Shown here piece after piece: positions 11,969 through 21,832 of a stretch of DNA of 64,000 nucleotides. The translations under genes and the position numbers were made by a program. Below the pieces are notes generated by a model. The model was given only the letters and a program-made list of their open reading frames with translations, had not been told where the DNA came from and did not search any database. How positions within the stretch are numbered: the stretch's first letter is position 1; the number at the start of each line of letters is the position of its first letter. This DNA is from Hemileia vastatrix (taxonomy: Eukaryota; Basidiomycota; Pucciniomycetes; Pucciniales; Zaghouaniaceae): the NCBI GenBank assembly GCA_030280995.1, contig JASXTE010000015.1, positions 5,815,001-5,879,000 on the forward strand, in the 5' to 3' direction.

Positions 11969-13216
11969 TTGAATTCTCTTAGGATCGAACCATCAATGAG
12001 TAACAATTTGAAAAAAAAACGGCCAGGGAAGAACTCTAACAATAGTTGGGCTAAAGACATTTCTACCAGAATGAAACTTGTAAATGCTCTTGGAATGGAT
12101 ACAAACAGGAAGAATCCACATTTCTATGCACGATCCTATGTAAATAATATGACAGATTGCAATAATTATTACAATTTTTTTCCTGGTTGTAGTATTTATA
12201 AACCAAAAGGTTTCTTAATACCTAATGTTCTTGTCCAGTTTTTTAAAATTCATGAGCTTAAAGAACTAGATATGTTAGAAGCTACAGCTCAATGCATTAA
12301 GGATCTTTCTTACTGAAAACATGAAATTAAAAATAATGGTTATCATCAAAGAGCTGGTGGTTTTGGAAAAAATTTTGGTTGTGGCTTTATTTTAGATAGG
12401 AAGAAATCTTTATATATTTGTAAGTATCACTTTTTTTAATTTAAATACTGAATTTTTGAATGCTTTTCTTGCAGATGAATAGACTGATGATATTGTACAC
12501 ACCAATAAATATAAAAAACTTATGAAGAGGATCAAAATTCACTTTGTATTTTTTTTATAAAAAATATCATATGTAAAGTACAACAAGGAAACTAATCTTT
12601 GTGCAAAACTTGGTATTCCTGGATTTTCAAAACTTTCTAATGAAGAAGAGGGTGTACCTTTTTCTAGTAATTTAACTTGGACATCTGGAGCAAATTGTAA
12701 TGTGTTCTCCAATGAGGTTCATCTTGATAAGGATGCAAAAGAGTATACTTTAGGAATATTAGTTTAGGAATATTTTTTCCTAAAGATACAGAAAACAATA
12801 CCGTTTATATGAAGTAAAATAAGACCCAACAAAGACAAACAGGTGGAGAACTTATGTTTCCCAAAATTGGAAGTAAAATTAACTTTGAAGCAACTAATGG
12901 AATAACAGTGACTTTATGGCCTTCCAATAAACTGAGGCATTTTATCTCAAGATGTCACAAAATTCCTGGTTTCACAAGGATAGGTTCTTCTATTCAAATT
13001 AGCACTAGACTTTTTCATGCTATAGAAAAGCTTCATGTTTTTGATATTGATATTTCAGAATACTTGGAAATTAAAGAAGAAAAAGATAGGTTTGATTATT
13101 TGATTAGTGCTTTGAGAGATTTTTTGAAAAGAGATGACTTAATAGAGGAAGAAATAGAATCAGCAAAGTATTATTTATCTAATGTTAAGAAAAATCTAAA
13201 AAAATTAGATATTTAA
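11969..13216 (+). pseudogene. Tet-like 2OG-Fe(II) dioxygenase 1 (broken)
   Basis: This is a broken gene resembling the fungal Tet-like 2OG-Fe(II) oxygenase family (TET/JBP related; known members oxidise 5-methylcytosine). An N-terminal open segment (11969-12314) and a C-terminal one (12854-13216) flank a decayed middle with a likely intron at 12420-12474 (GTAAGT..TGCAG). The core has LTWTSG, then the iron-binding HxD in VHLDKD (12720-12728), the strand GGELMFPKIG, a distal His in LRHFIS (12938-12940) and TRIGSSIQIS with the 2-oxoglutarate-type Arg. All putative ligands survive, but there are stops at 12314-12316 and 12765-12767 and near 12816. The stop at 12765 follows a 13-base tandem duplication. 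It aligns along its length with the minus-strand copy at 46828-47960. Confidence 0.75.
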
Positions 13217-13733
13217 ATATTAAAAATTTATATCATATATACACAACTTGATGTAAAATTAAACATGATAAATACTGGGAGTAGCTGTAACATTTTCAGT
13301 TGTGATGATTATAGTATTATCAATTTTTTTTATTTTTGAAATAGATAAATTTTTTTCATAATATTATAAGAAAATTTGATTTACTTTTGAGGAAATATAT
13401 AAGTTGTGAAATCTTTAAATGTCATTTTTATTAAATTGGTAGCAAAGGTTCTAAAATAAAAAAACTATAATAAAGAATTTGAAATATTTTAGCAATAAAA
13501 ATGTGCTTTTAATGCTACCAAATAAAATGTATAGTATTATAGGTCACACAGGCTTATTAATAAAAACTTTAATAATAAAGAGTTGATGAAAGAATTTTGA
13601 ATCAATAATAGATTAAAATTTATTTTTTTAAAAAAACACTCATTTAATTATTTATGTTGTTCTACTTCTGATTAAAAATTTTATAATCAATGAAAAAAAT
13701 TGTAAAAATTAATAGATTATTCAATATTAAATG
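13217..13733. other. Short noncoding spacer left of the gypsy insertion
   Basis: AT-rich sequence between Tet-like gene 1 and the gypsy target site. I see no gene. Before the gypsy insertion it was continuous with 28712 onward. Confidence 0.6.
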
Positions 13734-13738
13734 TAAAG
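13734..13738. other. Target-site duplication TAAAG (left)
   Basis: TAAAG here directly precedes the 5' LTR (TGTCAG) and is repeated at 28707-28711 directly after the 3' LTR (...CCGACA). The match defines the limits of the gypsy insertion. Confidence 0.93.
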
Positions 13739-14143
13739 TGTCAGCCATGCTACTAGACTTACCTGGTAAAATAAGTAATTATTTTACTGAGGTGAAGCTA
13801 CACAATTCTTTTAAAAATACTTATTAATAATTAATTATTTAACATTTACTTATATATTACTTACAACCAACTAAGCAAATTATATTAAGTAGTGTAAATT
13901 ATTAATTTAAGTAAGTTTCCCATACATTTTTACTCCCTAACACCGTGCTCAATAGCTCAGTTGATTGGGAATAAAAATTAATAATAAAATTATAATAAAA
14001 ACCTTTAAATTATTATATTACTTCATTGAGAGATCTGGAATTCTGTAAAATCAATATAATTAACTTAAATGTGTTGCAATTAATTGTGACATTCCAAGGG
14101 AACTCATAATTTATTACCAATAAAATTGATGCCTTGTTGACGT
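13739..14143 (+). repeat. Gypsy 5' LTR, first half
   Basis: It matches 27904-28310 of the 3' LTR, including CTACTAGACTTACCTGGTAA and TTCATTGAGAGATCTGGAAT. It is interrupted at 14143 by element B and continues at 19540. Confidence 0.93.
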
Positions 14144-14645
14144 TGTGGTCTTCCAACATTGGCAGGGGCCTTTGTTGTGTGATTTGGCGCTGTTTGTGCA
14201 TGTCTTAATTGACATCTGTTAAGGAATTTGGTATTTTTCTGGTTTTATTTTGTGGATATTGGGTCTGCGGGTATGTGGGTACTATCATTGGATAGCCCTG
14301 GCTTTTCTCTATATTTTATGTCTTGAAGACATTTTTTATATTCTGAGTTTCAAGGGGTCATTTCCTCATTTTTCATTTATAAAAGATTGCTGTTTAACTT
14401 TGTTTTTCGTGTTTTACGGGCTAACCTTAGGTCTTAGGGTTAAGTGCTTAGTACCATTTGATAGAGCTAATTTTTCTCTATATTTAATGTCCCAATGTTG
14501 TTATAGTGAAATTCCGTGTTTTAAAGGTTTTATAAGTTGTAGCTAATTTTTCTAAGTAGATTAGTGGTTTTTATTGGTTTTCTGGCTTCAGGGAGGCCGG
14601 GACGCTTCAGGCGGCATCTCCGACGTTGGGCGGCCCGCCCGCCTC
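14144..14645 (+). repeat. Truncated left LTR of element B
   Basis: It is close to identical to 18445-18945, from TGTGGTCTTCC to the GC-rich GGCGGCCCGCC stretch, then changes abruptly into the middle of the antisense gene at about 14640-14646. The junction falls in a short GC-rich stretch (GGCGGCCCGCCTGCCT-like) that the LTR and the gene partly share, which suggests microhomology-driven recombination. Confidence 0.85.
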
Positions 14646-15524
14646 ACCAAACAGCGAAAATCAGGGCCAAAACCTCCAAAAATGGCCAGAAAATAGCCAA
14701 ATTCATCCAGATAACAATAACAACTCAACCCAACTACCTCCTACTGCTCTCAGAGCAATGCAATCCACCCTTCCAAAATCCAAAAACACCAAAATTTCCC
14801 AGATTTCTAAGAGAACTGCCAGAGAACCCCAAGAAGAAATCAGAACACCACACACTGCTCCACAATAACAACTTTGTCCCTAACTAAGACAAAGAAACTA
14901 CACCTCTCCTCTGTCAGCCAAATACTCTTCTGACAGTTCCATCTCTTCAAATTCTCCATCCAGAAAAGAGCGGTCTGCTTCCAAATCCCCCTCTCCTGCT
15001 CCATCCTTTAACAACCCTGGTACTCCATCACCAGCACCTCCTCCAGCTGAATCCAACAGAAATAACAACCACAACAACAACAACAATCTCACTGCTCCAA
15101 CTAGGCCCCAGGAACATCAGCATCCCAGTTCACCTTCTCAGGATCCTTCAGAGGAAGACCATAAAAAAACATATCTTTCCCTAGTTGATCCACCCACTAT
15201 GACCATAACAAAATCATCAGAGATCCACATCCCAGCTGCTTACAGATTTGATGAGCTTCCAATCTGTAAGTACCAAATTAATTATTCCATTTCTTCAACA
15301 AAAATAATTACTGATCCAATTCTTCTTGTCTAGTTGGCACCCCTCCTCCTGAATCTATTATTGGAGTTGGCCAAGCTCTTGAAACTTCTTTGACCCTGGA
15401 TTATGGAGACATGAAGAAACACCTAAGCACCATGTGTTCCAATATGCTAAAAGCCTTTGCCCTCCATGGACCCTTGAATGAATTTGAAAAATCCCTGAAA
15501 AAGCGCCTACTGGACGACCACTGA
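14640..15524 (+). pseudogene. C-terminal half of the A/B antisense gene, two exons
   Basis: This segment is in the same orientation as the LTR, inverted relative to its partner at 16586-16930. Exon 1 encodes Asn/Ser/Pro-rich sequence (SISSNSPSRKERSASK, PSPAPSFNNPGTP) leading to YRFDELPI. A 68-base intron (15266-15333, GTAAGT..TCTAG) follows. Exon 2 continues GTPPPESIIGVGQALETSL and ends at the TGA 15522-15524. Splicing restores an open frame of about 65 codons, which supports the intron. The helical exon-2 segment (LTLDYGDMKKHLSTMC) is the most conserved part against element A. Stops near 14866 and 14884 break exon 1. Confidence 0.65.
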
Positions 15525-15527
15525 AAA

Positions 15528-15749
15528 ATGTCTAGGATCATTAAGCACACCCTCCAGCACTCCATTCCTGCATCTTCTTCTTCCTCCTCTGAACTTCCCT
15601 CTAATACAATCCCTGATTATTACAATCCCTATAATCTCTCCAGCAGGATGCACTTCAAAGAACACAGTGCTTCCCACAATCCCAACAAAAAACAAAAACG
15701 TCATCACAATCCGGACAAGACTCCAGAAGCTTCCTCATCCAGAAAATGA
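15528..15749 (+). CDS. Small basic ORF following the antisense gene (element B copy)
   Basis: This 73-codon open frame begins MSRIIKHTLQHSIPASS, has a Ser-rich stretch, YNPYNLSSRMHFKEH, and a basic NPNKKQKRHHNPDK cluster. Its ATG is three bases after the TGA of the upstream gene, the same arrangement as at 3722-3955. It is unbroken in both copies. No known family is recognised. A nuclear or nucleic-acid-binding role would fit the basic cluster but is only a guess. Confidence 0.5.
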   Translation: MSRIIKHTLQHSIPASSSSSSELPSNTIPDYYNPYNLSSRMHFKEHSASHNPNKKQKRHHNPDKTPEASSSRK

Positions 15750-15922
15750 GCTCCTGAAAAAGATTAGAAACATAAAAATAATATAAAAAAAATAATAAAA
15801 ATAATTTCAGAATTTTTTTTTTTTTTTTTACAGTCTACTGATATACTAAAATAAAAATTAATAATTAAAATGAAATAAAATAACATAAATGAAATAAAAT
15901 AAATATAAAAAATAATACAAAT

Positions 15923-16183
15923 GGTATCCCCCAGCCAATTGATGAGCTGAACCCCTGATACCTTACCCACATCCAAGTGCACCTTGATGTGGATACACAA
16001 TTAAATCTTTTAAATGATTAACAGAAAAAAAACAAAAATTTAGAAATTCAGAAGATAATAAAAAATAATGAAACACAGAAACACATGAAATAAATAATAT
16101 ATAAAAATAAAATAGCATTGCCCGGCCAATTGATGAGCCTTTCCCCACCAATGCTTGCCCACATCCAGGTGACCCTCATGTGG
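15923..16183. other. Conserved stem-loop group of element B
   Basis: Three structures are seen: GGTATC..GATACC at 15923-15962 with inner CAGC/GCTG arms; the near-palindrome CACATCCAAGTGCACCTTG at 15967-15992; and a diverged repeat of the pair at 16121-16183 with palindrome CCACATCCAGGTGACC...CATGTGG. The first two recur in element A at 5594-5665. Confidence 0.6.
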
Positions 16184-16585
16184 TAACACCCTATATTTTT
16201 TATTTTATAATTTTAACAACCCCCATAAAAAAATTAAAAGAAAAAAAATAAAAAATAAAATAATCTAAAACTACTATCTAGAAAAAACATAACTGCCAAA
16301 TCAAAGAAAGTCCAGCTCCATAGATGGTCCAATAAGGGAAAGTCCGGTCCATAGAAATGATCACTGGGTGGGCTCCCTCCAATAAGTAAAAATGACGGGA
16401 GACCACCAGTGATCCACCACCAATCTGAATAACCAAAGATAAAGAAGCCAGTCCCAAACCAGTTTAAAGTCATAGCGGACTTGAAACCTGAATAATAAAC
16501 AACAGAACTAGAATTCAACTAGGAAAAAACAAAAGACTTGAAACAGACATTCTGGGGTAACTGTTCTACAGAGCAGCCAGCTCGG

Positions 16586-16930
16586 ACGCGGTCTAGAAGC
16601 CTAGGGGTTGATTTTGAAGCTTTTGGAGCTAATTTAGCAGTGATAAAAGCAGTTTCTTGAGAAGCTAAGGCTGGTCTTTTTGGAAGAGTGCGGGAAGCTG
16701 AGCTTCTGGATCTTCTGGAAGGAGCTGAAGATAGAGAGGAAGAGGATGGACCAAGTTCTAGAGACCTGGTAGGGGATCTGGAGATGTACTTGTGAGAAGG
16801 AGAAGGCAGAGGAATAGGATAGTGGGAATCTCTGTCACATTTCTTTTTTTTTGGAATAGCAAGAGTCACAAGCCCTGTTGTAGAATTTGGCTTCTGGATT
16901 TGGAAGAGTGAATGTGCAAGGTCTGCACAT
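16586..16930 (-). pseudogene. N-terminal half of the A/B antisense gene
   Basis: On the minus strand the ATG at 16930 opens MCRPCTFTLPNPEAKFYNRA, then CDSC..KKK, a frameshift in an A-run, CDRDSH and the Ser/Arg/Pro-rich part (SHKYISRSPTRS, SRRSRSSASRTLPKR). Combining frames gives cysteine spacing CX2C, 15 residues, CX2CX6C. The copy in element A has lost the first Cys (Phe instead). The piece ends at an inversion breakpoint near 16585, next to a half copy of the GGGTAAC stem-loop. It is antisense to the LTR, as in element A. Confidence 0.6.
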
Positions 16931-17159
16931 GTGGATGCACTGTTTTTCAGGCATAGTCCCTTGGAGCAGTGAATCAAGGAAGAGTAGAGGAGTCAACAGC
17001 AGGGGATCCAGACATGATTTGTGGTGTGAAAAGTGATGAAAAGGATAAGAGAAGATTTTGTCAGTGATGAGTAGAAGATGAAGTGAAGGTGGACACTCTG
17101 TGGGTCTAGCTGTGTGTGTATTGCATGAAATTGGCTGGGTCAGATTCATGCAAGATTCT

Positions 17160-17700
17160 TACAGTCCTCTATGACTCTAAACTGGAAATTTTATCAGTCC
17201 ATCAAGACTCTAAACTGAAAAAGCTATGGTATCAAGACAGTCCATCAAGACTTTAAACTGAAATCTGGTTTCTGTTAGTCCTCCATGACTTTAAACTGGT
17301 TGGTTTCAAGATTTTGTCAAGAAGTAGTCCGTCAAGACTTTAAACTGAATTCTGTGTTAGTCCCCCAAGACTTTAAAATGAGGGTTGTAAGTCCCCCAAG
17401 ACTATAAACTGAGGGAAAAGTTTTTGTTGTTGGAGTTGTTTTGAAAGATTGGTGGAGGGTATCCACAGGGGGAGCCTCCAAATTTAGCAAAGGCAAGTTT
17501 GGGGGTAATTGATGGGCTAGCTGCTCTATTCACAATTACCCCAGAATGTTAGTTTTTTCTCTGTGTCTTAATGTGGTTGATCTCTGGTTCTGGGTTTATG
17601 ATTTAGGTTTTTGAGTCCCCCAAGACTTTAAACTGAGGGTTTTTGAGTCCCCCAAGACTATAAAATGAGGATGGTCCCCCAAGACTTAAAACTGAGGGTT
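17160..17700 (+). repeat. Iterated motif AGTCCCCCAAGACTTTAAAC, 10 copies
   Basis: Copies lie near 17162, 17195, 17238, 17276, 17326, 17354, 17391, 17615, 17646 and 17673, all in one direction. They vary at the CCC/CAT/CGT position and at TTT/CTA/TAT. Element A has seven reverse-complement copies at the homologous place. The array lies between the 5' end of the antisense gene and the 3' LTR, so it may act as its promoter or enhancer. A stem-loop (17501-17542) splits the array. Confidence 0.8.
17501..17542. other. Conserved stem-loop (GGGGTAATTG...CAATTACCCC)
   Basis: Arms of about 10 bp enclose about 21 bases. The homologue in element A is at 2021-2061, and a half copy lies at 16551-16583, exactly at the inversion breakpoint, so this structure may have promoted the rearrangement. 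Confidence 0.55.
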
Positions 17701-18444
17701 GTTTGTGGCTACATCCTATAGAGGGTGTGGTCAATTTTTCTTCTCTGAATCAGACTCAAGTATTAGTGGAATTACAGAGGGAATCAAGAGATGAAATGAA
17801 GTGTTCAGAATTAGCCTTGAACTGGTGAATGAGGTGTCTTCTGTTCTCAATGTCCTGTGGATCTCTAGCAGGAGTGAATTGGAAATAGTGAAGCAGAAGT
17901 TGTTTCTGTTGAGATGTGTGTTGTTGGAACTTGGCCTTGATAGTGGGCAAGTGTGTTGGTGTTGGTGGTGCAATGGATCCTACATTGTTATCATCACTAT
18001 CATAAGAGGAAGGAACTGAGAAGTTATCAGTTTTAAAGTTGAAGGAAGAAATGAATATTCTTTACCATCAGATGGACCAGGGATGGGGGAACTAGTTGCT
18101 TTATGGGTTGTGGCACTTTTCTGGGAAGGGTGGAGCCTTTTGATTAATCTGGGTATCTGGATGGATGGCCTAGATCTTTTGGTGCTGGCAGAAGAAGGAC
18201 CAGGTTGAGGCAGAGGTGAATCTGTTGTAGAAGAAAGTGGACCAGGTCTGTGGCAGGTCTTCTTTCTGGAGTGGCAGACATCTCAGGACGTTCTGTATGG
18301 ATGAACAGGTGGTGTTATGGCGCAGAATAAATTATTGTTGATGAAGTATTGGCAGGGGCCCATTTCAGAGGCAGATTTGGAAAGGAGGTTGAACATGGTG
18401 GTTGGATGAAGAAAGAATGCGGACATTCTCAATTGAAGGGAGGA

Positions 18445-19535
18445 TGTGGTCTTCCAAAATTGGCAGGGGCCTTTGTTGTGTGATTTGGCGCTGTTTGTGC
18501 ATGTCTTAATTGACATCTGTTAAGGAATTTGGTATTTTTCTGGTTTTATTCCGTGGATATTGGGTCTGCAGGTATGTGGGTACTATCATTAGATAGCTCT
18601 GGATTTTCTCTATGTTTTATGTCTTGAGATTTTTTTTATATTCTGAGTTTTAAGGGGTCATTTCCTCATTTTTCATTTATAAAAGATTGCTGTTTAATTT
18701 TGTTTTTCGTGTTTTATGGGCTAACCTTAAGTCTTAGGGTTAAGTGCTTAGTACCATTTGATAGAGCTAATCTTTCTATATATTTCATGTCCCAATGTTG
18801 TTATAGTGAAATTCCGTGTTTTAAAGGTTTTATTAGTTGTAGCTAATTTTTCTAAGTAGATTAGTGGTTTTTATTGGTTTTCTGGCTTCAGGGAGGCCGG
18901 CCGCTTCAGGCGGCATCTCCGACGTCGGGCGGCCCGCCTGCCTCTGTTTTAGGAGGTTGGGGAGCGCTCCAGGAGGGTTTTTTATGCAATCTGGCAGGTA
19001 CAGGCGCAAGATTGGTGGGTGCGCATGGGCTCTTAGTTAGTGGTCTGTGTGTAAATAGTGAATAAGACAAATTGGGGCAACCTTAATCATCATACAACCA
19101 TCCGGAGGTGATCTCATTGTTCCTCACTCAGTTTTCACTGTTTTCTGGCCACAATTGTCTGTGTTTGTTGCAAGTGAGCTCTTCATTTAACTTAACTTTG
19201 GCAACTGTTTTCTCTGATATAGTCTTGCAAGCTATAGCAAGTATTATTGCTGTATCTAGTGTGGATTTGCAGCCTACATCAAGTATCTTTGCTGTCTCTG
19301 GTGTGGACTTTGTTCTACATTTCAGTTCTTTGGTCTGGTAGTCTATCTGGGGACTACTTTCTTGGCTCATCAAGCAGTCAAGTGTGTTGAAAAGGAGCTT
19401 TAGCAAAACAGGAACCAACTTACTTTAGCAAGTAAATCTCACTCTATTTTTCTAAAGGGACAGGGGATTTTCTCTCTGGTTTTTCTCCAACTCTTTTGGT
19501 CAAGGCCTATAGCTAGTACAATAGGATTGTCTACA
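18445..19535 (+). repeat. 3' LTR of element B (complete, 1091 bp)
   Basis: TG..CA ends and the ACGT duplication define it. It contains a GC-rich CpG-bearing block (18895-18945) that is eroded in element A. A fragment of this LTR type (GCATGGGCTCTTAG, AACCTTAAT.ATCATACAAC) also occurs at 62305-62390, where a gypsy element has inserted into it. Confidence 0.9.
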
Positions 19536-19539
19536 ACGT

Positions 19540-19937
19540 ACCAATTAATTCATTTTTCTTATGTCATATATATACTCCTTTTAGTCATCTTTTTTCTTAC
19601 ATTCTTACAGTAGATGGTGTAAATTCTGTGTCTTTATTTCCCTCATGTTTTGCCTATAAAAGGCCCTCACTTTTGTGCTTTTCAAAACATTCCTTACTTA
19701 CTTACTTTACTATAACTACTAACAATAACTATTTATTATTTTTTTAGTATTTACATTTACAACATAATTCTAAACTTTTAAATATAATAGAAATATTCCC
19801 TTTACCTCTTATTAATTGAGTAAAAAGTCTTTAAAAGATAAGGAAAATAGGTACAAAGTTTGAATTCCTCTTGAACCCAGTGTTTCCGTCCTTGGATCTC
19901 CTTTAGAAATCTTCTAGACTTGAAGGACCACCCAACT
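19540..19937 (+). repeat. Gypsy 5' LTR, second half
   Basis: It continues the LTR interrupted at 14143 (ACCAATTAATTCATTTTTCT onward) and matches 28311-28706. It includes GCCTATAAAAGGCCCTCAC, a TATA-type promoter sequence, and ends near GACCACCCAACT. Confidence 0.9.
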
Positions 19938-21830
19938 ATTGAAGGCCTTTCCAAATCGTTGACGGCGCATCATTACTTGAGGCCGGAGAACGTGGGGACC
20001 ATCACCATTTGAGGTATCTATAAGGACGAGTGAACGGTGTGGTAGCCTAAAGTTTAGTATGGCACCTAAGTACGTAAATGGAGTTATTACGGCGTGCAAG
20101 ATTGGCGTTATTATTTTTATATAAGGGTTTTATTTAATTTATTGGAGTTTAAAATATGAAGAAATTGGTCACGAGAGAATTCCTAAACAAATACAATTTA
20201 TTTTACGGAGAAAACTTATTTTTACGGTCTGAAAAATTTATAAGTATCAAGTCAAGTCACTCAAGAACCTTGGAAAATTTTCCCAGAATTTTTACTATTT
20301 TTCTTATATTTTTAAATGAATTTTAAAGTTTTATAGAAATATTTACGTTTTCAAAAATTACTTAACTTTGATGAATTTTCACGGGGTAATTAGAGCTGCG
20401 CAGACTACGAAAATTAAAAGGGGAAGTAGCTCTATTATGTGTAATTTTTCTAGATTTTTTATTATAGTTTTAAGGTTCTAATTGAGTCCGGAAGTCTGGA
20501 CGGACTCCGTACGGGCTCCGGATTGACTCTGGAAGAGCTCTGGAGGGGAAAACTTAGGCACATGACTAGGAATACTTAAGCGCTTCTCAAACTCGAAATT
20601 GAGAGGGGGGACAGATCATACAGCTTAATCATTGACCACCACAGTCTCATTTTTTATTACTCAACAAATCAAATAAATTGTAATACCCTATAACTTTATA
20701 TTTTATATATAACATTTTAGAAATACTACACAACAATTTAATTCACACTTCAAACAGGGTATCTTTAGAAAGGTCTTCGTCACTGGGACTTGATTATTGC
20801 TGTCTCATAAAAACTCAAATTATAATAAAAACATAAAAGTCAATCTTTACAGATCTTTCACTGGTACACCTTAATTGTTGTTATCAGTATTTCTTTCTCA
20901 ACAGCCACTTACTTTAAATCTCAAAAAGCATTAATTACTTTAGAGTTTCATTATTTTTAATCAATCAGATCCAAGTAGACTGGTTAGCTTAGTGATTTAG
21001 AATTCCCATTTTGTTATTTTATTGGAAGGACAGGGTTTTCAGCTAAATCCACATATCTCCTCCGGATTCTGCTTACAGCAAGGCGACTGTAAGAGTTTAC
21101 CTTACCATAACGGCAAAAACAACAAAAGTCATATATTACGTGACTAAAATTTTTTCTGTGAATGGGAATTGAACCGTGCTCCAAAACTTAGGTTCATATA
21201 TTGAATAAATGTCTTATATTTCGTGGTTATTATTGAAATTACTATTTATGGGTCACTTTGCACTCTCCACTCTCTACGTATTTCCTTTTACTCAGCACTC
21301 TGTAAGTGGCATTAATTTGCTCATTTAACAGGGGGAGGTTTCTAGTAACTTGGAAAATTGGAATTATTTTTTTTATTTTTTTTTCCTAGTTAACAATGAT
21401 AGAGCAATTTTGTTCTTAGTCCTAGAAGTAATAAATTAAATTTTTTTTTTAAAAGAAAATTATTCATTATAATTTTTCAGTTGACTTTTGTCCTGATAAA
21501 TTAAAACTTTATTTGTTCCAGTTGACAAATTGTCCTGACAATAAAATTTTTAAATTCATATTTAATATTTCAGTAGACCTTAATTCCTGTTAATTACTTT
21601 TTTTTCAGTTGAGTTAAAATCCTGATAATAATTATCATAAAATTGTTAATAAAAAAATTAAATTTAATTCTTCAGTTGATTATTTTATAATCCTGGTTTT
21701 AAATTGTTTTGAAATAATAAATTTATTATTATTTTAGTTGTATTATCCTGAAGAATTTAATTAATATTTTTCTTTTAAATAAAAGTAAAAAATACAAACT
21801 AATTCATCTTATTGTCTCCCTCCCTCATTT
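19938..21830 (+). other. Gypsy leader region, no ORF
   Basis: About 1.9 kb between the 5' LTR and the first gag-like frame, without a supported gene. It keeps more CpG than surrounding elements in places (19960-20100, 20485-20525). It has small hairpins (GAGTCCG..CGGACTC at 20484-20507; CTTACAG..CTGTAAG near 21071-21092). It may hold the primer-binding and packaging signals, which I could not pinpoint. Confidence 0.5.
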
Positions 21831-21832
21831 CA

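Larger units (their letters stand above)
14144..19535 (+). mobile_element. LTR element B, nested in the gypsy 5' LTR
   Basis: It starts TGTGGTC and ends GTCTACA (TG..CA), with ACGT directly repeated at 14140-14143 and 19536-19539. The 3' LTR is complete (18445-19535), and the left LTR is represented only by its first roughly 500 bases (14144-14645). The interior carries no retroviral-type genes. It holds an antisense gene in two inverted halves, the iterated GTCCCCCAAGACTTTAAAC motif and conserved stem-loops. Because it lies inside another element with good LTR similarity, it is a comparatively recent insertion. Confidence 0.85.

Noticed and set aside
20980..21180. tRNA-like stretches (TTAGCTTAGTGATTTAG; complement of GGTTCAATTCCCA)
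   Set aside because: No acceptor, anticodon or T-arm pairing can be built around either stretch on either strand.
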